Shown here: positions 24,301 to 39,300 of the stretch, piece by piece
Numbering within the stretch: the stretch's first letter is position 1
Layout: each line of letters opens with the position of its first letter
DNA from: Phoronis australis
Lineage: Eukaryota; Phoronida; Phoronidae
Direction: 5' to 3'
Assembly (NCBI GenBank): GCA_002633005.1
Contig: NMRA01000248.1
Coordinates: 387,846-451,845 of the forward strand
DNA length: 64,000 bases
Translations under genes and position numbers: made by a program
The notes under the pieces: model-generated
What the model saw: only the letters and a program-made list of their open reading frames with translations
Databases searched by the model: none
Told to the model about the DNA's origin: nothing

Positions 24301-27300
24301 TAGGCGCTGGTCACATTCAAATTAATGGTATGCCGTGGCAGTAACAAGAAAGAGTCTCTGTAATAAAACTGCAAACAACATCTGAACCTGCAGATAGCAT
24401 TAACAGAGAAATTGATAGCATACCAGTGTTAACTAGTACACACCAACATTTGTTAGGTAATGCAAAATGGTTACCACTGGCAAATAGAACAAACGAGTGC
24501 TCATTCACACGCGAGCCATCCATTTGGAGAATTTTGATTTTCAACCACTAGGTGAGAAAAAACTCGCATATGCCTTGCCCGAGCTGCCAGCAAGCTTTTA
24601 AATACATCATTTTCCTTTTCCACATTATTCTTATTTAAAACGTATCCCATAATTCCAAGACACCCTGTCTATTTTATTTCAGCCCAACACTGAACACAAT
24701 TCTAAAGTGTTCAACCACGTAATCTCAATCAAATCTAAACCTATTGTTGTAGTGTCTAAAGCCTCAAGGACCAAACATCAATTGTCAGTTTATCTGGTCT
24801 ATAACAGAACCCAGTGGCCCTAATGTGAGTACACTGGCAGAGCCCAGTAGTGTCTGTGTGTGTACAAGGGAACTGATAATCACCCAAGGAGTTGAGCTGA
24901 TTGTGAAATGCCAAGCAGACAGGGCAAACAGAACTAGACTTATTTGTGGGTTGACATGGTCTTCCTGTAACTAATCAACCACTGGTTCCTGTTGGCTACC
25001 AATATCAAGACTGCTTCATTGTACAGTTATAAACTGTTGTAATACACCCACCCAGGAGGGTGTCTTGTTGTCTAGTTCATGCAAAACAATAGTCTTGCAC
25101 TAAATGTACTTTTAAACTAAGATACACAAAGTCACAAAGCATCTTTCAACACAGCTAATTAAAGAAAGTTCAAAAGAAAATTGTCTTTGTTTATGAAAGG
25201 GTCAGAACAATAAAGGACATGCCTCCAGACAGTAACAATAGCAGTATTCTTTGTTGTAAAATTTTAAACCATACAACCTTGAGACACAATACATTGTTTA
25301 CAGATGCATTTCGTCCAGTTTATATCTGGCTAAAACATGAAAATCAAATCAGGCCTTTTACTATCGTAATATCATGAGTTTGATTTTATAAAAGCCCAAT
25401 TAGATTTCCATTCCTAGCCAGTTAAATAGAGTGAAATTTAAAGTTCAAAATATGAGCACAAATTAGCAACAAGAAGCTTCTGGCGACCCCCCCCCCCTCC
25501 AGCCACAAACTTGTTTTTTAATGTTGGGAAATGTATTATTTACAACGTTTTACAGCAATTTTAATTATCCATTGAACTTGTCAGCAAAAAGCTTATCTAG
25601 TGAATGTCCAGCATTTCACAAGAGCTGTAATGATGACCCATGCCTGTCTGTGTTTATTTATTCTGTTGAAAAGTCCACTCTGGTTCACAGTTCAACCAAG
25701 TTGATCACTTGTTGGAGAGGTATGAAAAATAAACTNTACAGTTATAAACTGTTGTAATACACCCACCCAGGAGGGTGTCTTGTTGTCTATGCAAAACAAT
25801 AGTCTTGCACTAAATGTACTTTTAAACTAAGATACACAAAGTCACAAAGCATCTTTCAACACAGCTAATTGAAGAAAGTTCAAAGGAAAATTGTCTTTGT
25901 TTATGAAAGGGTCAGAACAATAAAGGATATGCCTCCAGACAGTAACAATAGCAGTATTCTTTGTTGTAAAATTTTAAACCATACAACCTTGAGACACAAT
26001 ACACTGTTTACAGATGCATTTCGTCCAGCTTATATCTGGCTAAAACATGAAAATCAAATCAGGCCTTTTACTATCGTAATATCATGAGTTTGATTTTATA
26101 AAAGCCCAATTAGATTTCCCTTCCTAGCCAGTTAAATAGAGTGAAATTTAAAGTTCAAAATATGAGCACAAATTAGCAACAAGAAGCTTCTGGCGACCCC
26201 CCCTCCAGCCACAAACTTGTTTTTTAATGTTGGGAAATGTATTATTTACAACTTTTTACAGCAATTTTAATTATCCATTGAACTTGTCAGCAAAAAGCTT
26301 ATCTAGTGAATGTCCAGCATTTCACAAGAGCTGTAATGATGACCCATGCCTGTCTGTGTTTATTTATTCTGTTGAAAAGTCCACTCTGGTTCACAGTTCA
26401 ACCAAGTTGATCACTTGTTGGAGAGGTATGAAAAATAAACTATGGCCACCTTAATTAACCTTAATGGGGATCAAACAGTTGTGGAAATACAACTCAAGGC
26501 CACATACCAGTTGTATTTGACATAATTCATGAGTGAGGTAGACACTTGGAGAAATATAACAGTTTGACAAAATGCCACACACTGCATACTGCTGAGGAGC
26601 ACAACATGGTAAACACTCCTCAGTTTGGAACACAACTATGGCGGCGGTCAGGTGAAATTTTGTTTTGTCAAACTTCTAAACAAAATTTACTCCGCTTTTA
26701 GCATGGTTTATATGACGTAGGTATCACCAAACAACATTTGGTAAGCATCTGAAAAACAGCAATTCAACAAAATATTTTATCCTAAATTATTTTTTTACCG
26801 GAGGTTGAGTTATAAAATCCCATGACAATGTTTTCTAGACAAAAGTTGACGTCAACCGACTACTTATTCGTACATTGTTATGAGCAACAGTTTGAAATAG
26901 CTCGCAAAATGTTCAGGAATTTCTTATATCAGATTCCAAACAGGATCCTCCATTTCAGTTATCAAGATTGATGATAAACTGACCAGTGGTAAGTAAGTAG
27001 TAGTAAGGTACAACACCTTAGTGTAAACATTTTACAAACTGTGGCCTTGATATTGCCAGGGAAGTGTTGTTATCTGCCTTACTGCAGTTGAGCAGACTAA
27101 ATAATAATGAACAAATAGGGTATGTATAGAGTTGGGTGATACACTTTCTAATTTTAGGTTTAGATATCACACACTGGTATTGAGAATGGACAACTGGATG
27201 AACGGGAGACTGGTAGTGTTAATTTGTGGCTTTAGTACAAAATTTCCGCAGGTGCCGATTCAGGAGGAGTTCAGGGATCACTCCTGCCCCCATGCTAGGC

Positions 27301-30300
27301 CACATGATTGTGTATACACACCTGACAGTGCGAGAGTTGTATTTTCTGTTTGTGAGGCATGGAATACAGGTCTTGACAAATGACTGATCAGCCACAGATT
27401 TCTTAAAATACCTCCAACATAACCGACAGAAAATCTTGCACTTAGCGCCCTTGTGGGTGACCTTGGGAAATTCTACTTACTTGTGACCCATTTCATGCGC
27501 GACGGTGAAAGCAGACGCCAAACCAATGTCCTCATTGATACTGCAGCTGCGATCCTCCTCGCACATCCCAGCAACTGGAGCTAAACCTGGGCACAAACAA
27601 TGAACGGATTTGAAATACCGATTACTTAATTTGTAATATTAAAATCTCAATTGATGGCCTCACTGGCAAATTTTGACAAATACATAATGAAGGTTTGTCC
27701 TCTATTTTTCTAACTCCCTTGTAAGAAGAGTGGCATTGAACAAGTGGCTGATGTTAGTTTACATCTTAAGCCATTAATCTGTACACAAGTAAACACTAGG
27801 GAAGTGGAAAATGCCTTTATATGACATATCTCAATAAACAATTACTTACATCCAGTCAGTAGTTTATAGTGAACCTGGATTTAAACAGCACTTTCACAAT
27901 GGTTGGTTGACCACATGAAGGGTTTGCCATGCAATGTCATATCATGTCATATCATGTCATATCATGTCATATCATGTCATATCATGTCATATCAAAACTG
28001 TACATTTATGGACATTCTTACACTAACTGTTCAGACCAACTCACCTAAAGTTCCACACGGCTCATTTTTGTATGTGCAAATATCATACCTAAAAAGTAAA
28101 GAATCATTTATCACTTGATCATGCCACAGTTAAAAAACTTTTAAGAACTTTCCTTGGTCTATCGTTCTTCATAAAAATTCAGATTTGTTGTTAAACCGTG
28201 CCATTTCTTTTTTAACAAATTCCATTGTCCAAGCAATCTCAAATTGATGAAGTACAACTAAACAATGTGGTCTGTGTTGCTGTTTAACACATGACTTGAC
28301 AAATAGTTACATATTTGTGGCATACTTTTAACTTATCACAGCCCTGGTCTCAACTGACATATCTCTGATAGAGAAAAACAAACAGAGAACAAAGGAATAC
28401 AAACACATTGGCAGGTTGCCACGGAAACAGCTACCAGTGGCACTGTTTACACTAATTCAACTCTAATAACTGTCAACTGGGTCTTCATTGCAGCCTACTT
28501 TTTCAAATCCAATGTTGAAACAAATTTCCCATATTCAAGTGACAAACTTACAATTATCTTAAAATAAATTTATAATTTTATTCATCATGTAGCAATTAAG
28601 CATAAAAATACACCATACTGGTGAGAACACAAAAAACAGGAAAATCAAGTCGCCTATTTTTAACTAATTCGACTTACCTTGTTAAAAGAATAGCATTGTC
28701 ATGGTGTGCAACCGCTTTGTTACGTCTTAGCTTATTGGCTGAGGGATTGACTTTACGCTGCCATTGACAAAAACTGTCCAATGATTTGTCAGCATCGTGT
28801 GAGATCTTTAATGTAGGCTGGAATAAGTCACAACAAATGAGCACAAATCAAGCATCCAGAACACCACCTGGTACGATACAATTTGAAAGTCCGACAAAAA
28901 CATAATACCGAATGAAATGCATGCTGGGAAGGAGGTAGATAGTCAACGTACGCATTAAAATTTACTAAAAATAATGGTCGGAGAGTCCCTATAGGGAAAG
29001 GAAAAACAACATTTTTGAAACACTCGGAGGGAAGGGGGAGTTGGCCAAAATTATTGTGCGTTGAATGTTTTTGAAAATATTGATATAATAACTCAGAAAA
29101 TGTGATTTGTGCAAAGCATTAGTTTTCTTTACTTGCCTATGTTTGCATCTTTCCGTTCCTGTGAGGCTCTACACCAGTTCAGTGTTAAAGTGCAGCAACG
29201 CAGGTTACAAAACAGAAATCAAACAAACACTTGTAATTGAGCGTGTATAACATACCTGGTCTTCCGTCAGCAGTATAATGCGACTAACAACGATATGGAT
29301 TGAGTTGCCTATACTTGCGTCGTGGTACAAGGTAGCCACCTGAAAAATATTTGTGACACTAGTAACCTATGTTCAATTCAAACACTGAATAAAGGAGATT
29401 TGTTTCAATGAAAAGTGACATGGATTTATAGCAACTTCAAAATGGTTTTCTTAAGATGTTTTACTGTGATGAAGGAAAGAAAATGCTGATTACATTTCGA
29501 CGACTACATGGTTCTTAACAGTTTCAGTATACTACCAACACTTTTCAATAAGGTTTTGTAGGAAGTTATTGAAAAGTCTGAATCTTAAGCAAATTATCAA
29601 CAAAACGTTAAATTTAACTCAGCAAAAGTACATATAACCTGAAAATAGGAAGCCTGAAGAATTTAATTTTTCGTTTTTTTACAAATCTGTCATAAATTAT
29701 GTCATGCCACCTTGTCTCTTTATTACAATGATACCAAAACGACAGTATGTATAACGAGATGAAATTTTAATTCATATTTTAGTTTCAAGATGAGTTCTCA
29801 AAAACCACGTAACACTATTCTAAAATATCCGGCATTTCATTTTCTGATATCCCCTGGTTCAAAAGTAGAATGTTTCAAAAACAATTAAAGAACATTTTGG
29901 AACAAATAAGAGCATCTGCATCCAATCTGTCATTTCTGAGATATGATGTTTAGAAGTTAGCCTAATTTAGACATGTTTATAATGTCCTCCATAACCTAAC
30001 TCCATAAGTGTATGCTACATGGTAGTAATCAATGTCACTTTATCTAAGCACATAGGAGAAACACAGCATGAGATATTGAACCACACCACACTTATACTTG
30101 TACTGCTGGACAATGACCAGTGGATGACCACAGGGATATGGCCAAGGGGTAACCTGAGTTATTATGGTAATCTCCAGGATATGTCCACTACAGACCAGTA
30201 TTCTATTCAATGGCCTAACAAACTGACACAGACAATTGGTCACACCAGCTACAATACATCATAATTCACCATAGCCTGGGGATACTGTATGCTTGGTGAC

Positions 30301-33300
30301 CACAGAGGGACAACATTCAATTAGTAACAGGTTGTGTGGCCAGGACTCAAACAAATGTCTCATCCATGACTCATGGTGAAAAAACTCTCAAATATATAAT
30401 GAACCTTAGACTCATTGGTAATGTTATGCTTGACAATGAATGAAAAATTTTAATAAGCAAATTTTGCGTAATAAATATCAGGTGTTGGAAGCTCTAAACA
30501 ACTCACTATAACGGTATTTACAACTGACTAAATACATTGTTTTGTAAAATGTTTTAGAGTGAGAGGAAACAAGGAGGATACCTCTGAACCAAGCGTTTTT
30601 CTTTGTAACATTTTAATAACTATTGTAAGATCTTTTCTTTAGTAATCAAGTGGTGCAGTAGTGCAGAACATGTGTGCACCCTAAATAAACCGCACCACAA
30701 TTCAATTACAGGCAATCTTACAATTACTTGTATTTTGATTAATCATCCCATAACTTGTCAAAACACAAGTTATTGTGCAAAGTCCAAATGAGCAAAATTA
30801 ATGACCAACGCACCGGATGACCTTGGCAGACACAGGCAATAAAGCACCATTGAGGCTAGGATATAATGCAGCACAGAAAGAAAAACTATTACAACAGAAA
30901 AACTGAAGGTCTGTAACGAGGTTGGGACAGACTGTCACAGAATGGCTATTACGGGCGAATGTGCCCATTAAAAACAAGTGTATCCACTTTATAGGCCAAG
31001 TGCTTTGAAAAACACTCACGTGTAATATTTCCAGAATTTGTCGCTCATTCATAAAAACTGCGACTCCGCGCGAGCCATTGTTGAAAACTATATTCGTATT
31101 CATATTCACATAACTGTTACAATTTCCAGAAGACCATGCATGCATTTTATAAGTTTCGAGACTTAGGAATTTAGCAAGATTATGAAAACCACCACAAGAA
31201 ATCATAATGTATTACAAGTGTATGCAACTACTCTCAAGTGACTTGCCTTGATTACGAAGCCCTGAATAACACAAAAACGCTTATTTGGAGGGGTTGGCAA
31301 ACAAACAATATGTGTACTATATTCTTTATGCAAGCTCAGAACAAAAAATGCACCAGGAAAAACAATATTGCAATCTGTTGTAGACTGGGCTGCATGGGGT
31401 CTAGTATGAACACAGAAGAAATGATCAGTGGATTTCTACGAATGGCAAGGAAAAAACTGTATGCTTCTGTGCTGTCTTACACAGAGAAAGGTTCAGTAGG
31501 GGGCAGACAAACCACATCAAAAAATGAAGAGAGCTGAGGCAGACAAAGAAAACATTGAACCCACAGGGTCACTTAGCGACTCTCAGGTGGCGCTGTTTTG
31601 ACAGTAAACATGGCTGTTCATGGACAATACACATATTTGTTACAAATCTGCAAACGTTTTGCTTAGGGACAAACAATACAGCCTCTATTTTGCACAGTTA
31701 GACATATTGCATGAATCTATTTTTGAATTTTACCCATAAATATAGCTCAAATTCAACCCACAGTAGGGGATTGGCAGCTTTCCAACACGTACTATTTATA
31801 TCCTAAATTTTCTTAGTAACTTTTCCTTAAAAAAAGAAACAGTTCCCCTATTCTGAGCCATAAACATATCACCTACACATGTGAATAGTAAGCACTAAAT
31901 GATGGCATGTCAACAAAATTTACAATATCACGATTATTTAATGGCCCCTTCAAAATGATACTCTATCACTTCAACCACTTCTAATTCTTCTCTGTTCAAA
32001 TCAGATCAAGATCAGTGCATTCTCGTACAAAAATCAGGAACAGTAACTCTGCATATATTTAGCACACATATGTTAACCTTCTCAACATGCAACAGTAAAA
32101 TTTTGTAACCTTTTAATGTTTATTACGAAAAAAAAACAATGTACAATAATAAGAGTTTAACCTAGAAAGTGCTAGAAAGGATTATGTCTGGGTATCAGAA
32201 TGAGAAAGTAATCCTGATGATACATACTGCTGGCCACTGGTAGTAGTGTACAGCTGCATGCTGAGTGATGTAGGAATGCACAGCATTGTGGGTAAATGCC
32301 GTACAATGAGAGAGGGCGCTGTCGCATTTCAGGATGTGGTTAGAAGTTTTGAAGGAAATATCTGAAGAATGATGGTTGTGACATCACTAATTGACATCCA
32401 CAACTCATTACAGATATAGTGGTACGAAACTATTAAACTATGGATTTTAATAACAGATGCCATGCCTTATATTTCAGATCACAAATAAAACAAAAAATAC
32501 ACAATTTATTTACAGAATTCCTCGGGATAACCTACGAAACTGGGTTTCTACGGAAGGTCTAAATTCTGTTAGACACGAACAGCCACCAGAGGGCACATTT
32601 TTCGATTCTGTTAGACATGAACAGCCACCAGAATGCACATTTTCGACAACTGATAGTTCAGTGACCAATAAAACAATAAAAGGGGTGTTTGAGGTGAACA
32701 AGTCATGGGGGTAAATGTTATGACTGTGGCGGTGGTGGCAATTATTTTGCTTTTAGTGACAGTTGAGAATAAGCAGGTACACTGGGGGAAGCTTGTATAT
32801 GTAAATAAAGCCCTGATCTCTCTTCATCAACTCTTGCGGTCAGTGCAAACGCAGGCCTATCCAAATAAACCTAACTCAAGTCAATGACTGGGCTAAACTG
32901 TAAGAGCTGAACTTTTCCATCTCAAACCCAGAGCCATAAATCAAGACTGACCAATGGTCAAGACTATGTGATGGACAACGGCTGAGGGGAAGCTCCCTCC
33001 ACATGGAACTCTTTATCGCTGTGGGACCCCTTTGTTCAATTTCAAATTCTGGTGGTCAGGGATGGCAGAGTTAATGCAGAAGAGAGCCACTTTCATTCAT
33101 GGGCATTTAGCGACCGAGGACTTTTTTATGGATGATCTGAATCGTCATTTTTCAGCAAGGTGACAGCAAAGAACCAAAAATGCTGTAAAATTCCACTGCT
33201 TTAAACGTAAACTGAAGGTGGCGGTGCAAATACGCAAACAAAATACTCCATCACTATCAAGCAACTTAGAAAATTTCAACATGTCAGCACTATATCGCAA

Positions 33301-36300
33301 AATGGAGAAGGCGATACATTTACAGCCCACTGAGGTAGGTTGCATCACTAGATGATGCGCCTAGAGATTGCATTGCCTTAAACGCTGTGGGATTAAATGA
33401 CTTGACAAAATATCCAAGGATGAAAGTAAATAGGTTTCGATTAGACACCACACACTCAACCAGGTTGCCCTGTGTATCAAAAATAAATGGAAGTTTATTA
33501 AACTGTGCTCTGACTACAGTAGTCTTCAAATTGATACCATTACATAATTTTGTGTTCAGGGCTGCAATAAAGAACACTTCTAATAATCCTGGGGAAAATG
33601 TCATTAACATAATCCGCCACACCTCCCACGGAGGTCGTGTGGTGATAGCTGAGGGCCGGTAACCATTAGGGTGGGTGGGACAGCACTGGTCAGTCACTGG
33701 GTAACAGATGGGGATGGACAGGTGCCTTTGTACATACCACGCTAATTGAGGGTGGCATGTGAGGGAAAGCAGAAGATTGGGGTGAATGTTACTTTATTTC
33801 TTTTGATTAAATTCAATTTTACACTAAGTTAGAGAAATTAAGAAAAATTAAGGTTGGAGACAGATGCTAATATTCTGCAAGGCATGCAGTTCGATATTCT
33901 ACAGTACGCTCCACAGCATTCTTAATGTCTAATCACACTTCAATCTTAAGCAATACACAGCTTTTTGCTTTGGAACAGAAATCGTTTCTCTAAAATAACA
34001 CTTTTTCGGTTTGAAACAAAAAAATTCATTACAGCACAGGATCGCCATGCCACGCCACGCCACGCATGGCTCCCGTGCTATAAGTCACAGCAGACCCCCG
34101 GCAAAGTTGAACTTAATTAAACTTGAAAGGGGAGTGTCCACGCAAAATACCATTCTTAATTCATAAGTGTTAAGTAGAGAGACATTCCACAAAAAATTGG
34201 CGTGATAATGATAACAAAAATAGCCCGAGTTCAACCAACACATGTGGCTACAATATCCTGAGAAAAATAGATAGACTATCTTTTACACTGGTGCAGATAT
34301 GAGACCTTCCATTGTCAGCGGGAACTCTTGAACAATTGACAATGAGTTTAAGTTACCAGGGATATTGGTTGGTATGGAAACGTGAATGCAAACTTGAAGC
34401 TGCAAAGAATACGCTGTCTAGTAAAAAAGTAACTTTTGATTCAGGCCATTCACCGTCATAATGCTGGCCTCAAAAGTTGTTATTGTTTTTGCCCACAGGG
34501 TGCGTAAGTATCAGCTTTATCACGGAGTTGAAAATAGCAGGAGCGACTGTGTCGGCCATTGTGTATGTCAAACAGTTCAACAAATATTAAAGGGAAATTT
34601 CTTTTTAAGTGACTGCTAAAATTGCAAACAGAACATTCAGTCTGTCAGTGAATAAAACAGATTGTCATAATGCACAGGGCTTTAAATGGATTGGTCATTG
34701 GGTCCACCCTACAGGCATGGCCACTTATTTGCTGATCAAAATAAACAACATTACAGGCAGTCTGATACATGTTGCATCAGGCTAAATGAAATTTCTCTGT
34801 GACCAAAATTTAAAAATTTTACCGAAATTTCTTTATCGTGATTTTGCATGCTCTGGCAGTTGATAAATAAATCTTGACGTTAATTGACACATTCAGATCA
34901 TAGGAGACAAGAGCGACTCATTTGTACATTTTCATTCATCAAATGCTAAACTGCAATACTCCTGAGAAATCAGTTGTTATGTTTTGGTTACGAGTGTAAT
35001 ATTTTCGACTCATTTCCTTATGTAATCGTACATGTGAGCAATCATCACAGTTTTTTAGTAAGAAAACACAAAAACAAAATGAAAGGCAATTCCCATGAGA
35101 GAATATCCCCGCTACTCCCTGACGGAGACTGTGAGGCATACTGAAGCTAGTTTGCAGGACACTGCCTACTTGTTGGTGAGAGTCTATAATAACATAATGT
35201 GCTAGGATCCAACCACATGGGGGCTATAGATGGGGTCTAGCTGATGGCATCGGTTTTCTGGGAAACCAAACCACATATTATATGGTGAGAAAACTAGGAA
35301 CCAGGATGAAAAAACAAGCGAGTTTCGCGCCAAAAAGATGTCAGAGTGTGTTACAACAATAGGCATTTATTTTGCAGTCAGAATAGCGTGATTGAACAAT
35401 CAAAGGGAGGATTGTTTAAAAGTTTTCAATGCAAAATTGCATAAAATAACATCATGGTTGCAATATGTGATGTGTTTACATTGTGTCTGGACATGCTGAA
35501 CACTATAGTCGCCAACAGTCAAGCTTCAACCAGCATCCTGCCACAGCATCAACATAAGGGCCTTTCATACTAACGTCGACGCGTCGATGGTTTGGGGAGT
35601 TGCGGTCAGTATGAACGCTTAACTCCGGTCCTGGATCGCAGTTAAGAGCTCCAGTTAACATCGCAGTTAATAGGTGGATTTAAGACCGCAGCGTCGACGC
35701 TGGGGTGCAGTATGAACGCTTAACTCCGGTCCAATCGAAGTTATCGCCAGGTGCCACTGTTATCATCAACAGTTACAGAGTAGTGCCGTCACTAAAAACT
35801 ACTTATTTTTGGGTTTAATGATAATCAATCGATTTAAAAATGAGTTTTATGTCATTTAGCACATTTAAATGTTCCAAATTGTCACATTGAAAAAAATCTT
35901 AGCGTGCAGCGCTACCTTGCGATAACTTCGATGACGTCAGGGTCACCAACCCTTTACTTCGATGGTCATTAACTACCGAAGCCAGGTCCAGTTAACTGCG
36001 CTGTTTACGTCGACGCTCCGCTCAGACCGGAGTTAAGTCAATATGAAAGGGCCTATAGTCCTCTTCTCAATACACACGACAATATTTACATGTGCACCCT
36101 ACCTAGTGTTCATACACGGGTGCATATTATCATTATCCAAATTACGTATCCCCTCTATTTTCTGTTCCATTTCACAGGCACCACTCAAAAGCCAAAACAG
36201 CTGTCGAAACAATATTTCTAGGTGACCCACATCTATGCTTATTCGTTTGAAAACGTTTGCAAACATTCAAAAATGGTGAAAGACGAGAGTTACTCACCAT

Positions 36301-39300
36301 GTTCATTATACTGAGTATGTATGACTCGACGTCCGTCTTGCCGTGGTAACTCAACATAGATTTGTCTGCTACAATTAAAGTCTCCACAAAGTGTTCTGTG
36401 CTGGTCGACCGCCGCCTCCGCGTGCGCCATCTATGTTCTTCTAGAAAACCACCATCTTGACTGCTCGTCTCCAATTGTTTTTCTACATTCAATATATTTT
36501 TACTATCTGTTAAATCTGAAATAAAAGAATGAGACGACTGGCTAAAGGTTTAAGTGCAATATCAGAAGTGTAGCAACTATTTACGTGTAAGAAGAGCACT
36601 AGAATTAAGTTCAATTATTTATTTAGATAGCCACCATCTTCCTGATCACTGCCTCTTGCAGTACAACCCACCAGTGAACAAAGCTAGACCAACATCAGGT
36701 TAAGTCTTGAGTAGACATGTGTTCCCAGGTCCAGAAATCTTATTTAATCTGAGCAAGAAACAGTTTGAGGCCAATTTTGCAGCGCTCAGTAATAATTCAA
36801 AAGCCTATTTTGTTTTCGACATTTAAAAAACCCTTGAAATCCGGGGAAAATTGGTTTTAAGGAGACTTGTCACCATAGTAACACTAATGATCACGCTCCC
36901 TTCAGCAGCATCTAAGGATTTTGATCCATTCCACTTATTAGTGAAATAGGCCTATGCATATTTTCAAGATATGGTGTAACAGTTTATCAAGGCATGCTCA
37001 TAGTTGTCTGGGTCAATGTTCCTTCGCCCAGGTCAAGAGTAACTCTGCCCTCTGGCAGTCAGTCTAAAACTAACTATCAGTGCCAGCGTTTTCTCTTCAA
37101 GACCAACAAAAAATGTAACAATCGGGTACAAGAGAGGAATTGTAAGAATTCCACACACTAACTCTAGTGTGATAAAATGGTTCATTACTAGACATACCAG
37201 CACCGAGGGCAAACAGAATTCCGTAGATTTGCAATGCATGGAATTTGTTAGAAAAGGAGAGCAAAGATGTACCTAGGCAAAGTGTGAAAAAAGTAGAGAA
37301 GATGTTGATGATTAGGAAATGAACAGCAACCACAAATGAACAACAGACACAAATGAACAACAAACACTAACGGCTACACTACGGTAAATTCTCACCCATT
37401 GCCAAAATTACTTTTTCATTTTTAAAGACTTCTAACATTTCTGTGAATGCCTGCAATTTTTCGAAATGTTGCAGGTTGGTAACTAAACTACATATAATAA
37501 GTATCCTTTTGTTGTTACTAATTTTTAATTTCATGTTTCTGCCAAGTTGTGTCCAAAATAGGTGATGCTTTATTGTAATCCACTTCCATAGCTTTACAGA
37601 AACACTCTCAAATGTCTACAGTAGACAGCATTCCACTTGCACTTAATAAAATTTTCATAGGTTTCAATCCAATTAACTGCAACACGGTCATCCCATCCGG
37701 TTCAGAGTTAACCTAATAAATATCAATCTTAAGATGTGCAAACTGCGGTACTTCTTCGCCTATTTACTGTAAAATCTTACCAATCTTGCACAAAAATAAT
37801 TCCCAAAACTTTTCTAGTTTTCAACGGCTTCCAACCTTGTTGTGAATGCAGACTGAGGATAGCTACAGTATAACACTTTTAAAAACAAACCATTTACTTG
37901 GTCCTGCTCACATTTTATGAAATGAAAGAAAAACTAAAATCTTACTTGTTCGCCATATTGTATCCTAGCAACACACAGTGGACACATAAAATATTATTTT
38001 TATTAAGAAATGTTTAATAATATACTATTGTTAGCATATCTTCTGTGTATACATAATAGACAAAATTAGACTATTGTTAGAAGAGTTTCTGTGTATAAAC
38101 AATAAACATTTAACAATGTTTCCATTATTTGCTCTAAAATAATCATCCTTCTGAAAATGGAAAGTGACAATTTCGTCAATATTTTTTGCACGAAATAAGT
38201 GAACAAATTACTGCAAACTCAATCACACCATTCTTCAAAAAGAGAATTAAACAGATAAACAGGTCATGCACTCTACACTCAGCTGTTTCTTAACACAAAT
38301 TCAAGAGAAAAACACCAGCGTTTGTTTTAATGAACGATCATCATTATTTTCCAGTGATCCACACAGAATTCAAGTAATGTCCATGAGGGAACCTCAGAAA
38401 TGTTGATTGCTGACAGTTGTGATCATCATTTGTAAGGTCACAGGTCATGTGTCAAAGGCCAACTGTTAATGATGTAGAAGTCAGGTAGTTTAACTACTAT
38501 AAGGCTATTAAAACAAACTGTTTTTACATCTGTTTACAGACAACATTTTAAGATTTGATTACGGCTGGACAGATAACAACTGTATTTGTGAAGATAACAA
38601 TTATGATAGCAATAAAGATAAAAATGGTTTTAATTTATACATCAAAAAACAAACCAGGTTACATAACTACAGAAAAAAACTACAGAAAATCTATCAACCA
38701 TAACGCACAATCCACACGGGAATGTGATTTTGTTAAGATTAATGCAATACAGCTATACATCCACCCTGAACAGAACTGTCACAATGGCTGCTGTACACGT
38801 AAGACAGAAGGGACTGTTTCAACCAACTCAAAATTTCTTATTTACAACATGAGGTTAGGAAAGTAGATTTTATACAAATATGTTCTAGCTTATGGAATTT
38901 GGCTTGTGTTTCATTTTCCAAGAAGTCATGGCATAACTCCCTAGCATAAACCTTTGTTCTATTATGTGGTGTCTGGTCAGTCAAAGCAAATGAATGCTAT
39001 TTACAAGAAGACTTATAAACATTGTTCAGCCAAAAATATTTAAACCAGCATCTCATTCTAGTAACTCATTTAAAGTTAACAGAAGATCTTGTGGCAACAG
39101 GTTTTTGCATTTAAATCACAAGGATCAAAGGAATGTTAATATCAATGGTTTGAACCTCCACATTATCACACAAAATGATAACACTGCCATGGCACTAACA
39201 TTAGCTTAGAAACTAGATTTCATGCACATGCGTTTTAGCTTATTATGGAAAAAAGAATTTGCATTTAAATTCGTTTATTTAATATTTTTTTCAATAGGCA

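Larger units (their letters stand above)
22311..27480 (-). other. ADAMTS intron 8 (5.2 kb as assembled)
   Basis: Splits the zinc-binding motif between Asn408 codon bases. It includes duplication pair C, so the real intron is likely about 0.7 kb shorter. Open frames at 25521 and 26227 are the two copies of the same non-coding segment. Confidence 0.7.
29340..36297 (-). other. ADAMTS intron 4 (7.0 kb)
   Basis: Phase 0 intron between catalytic-domain exons 4 and 5. Apart from the inverted-repeat element at 35557-36054 and a two-copy 47-bp repeat I see no genes; the open frames near 30798 and 33320 show no family features. Confidence 0.7.

Noticed and set aside
32890-33720. Possible retroelement remnant in ADAMTS intron 4
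   Set aside because: Overlapping short frames on both strands, but no reverse-transcriptase, integrase or other motif was recognised and no terminal repeats were found.
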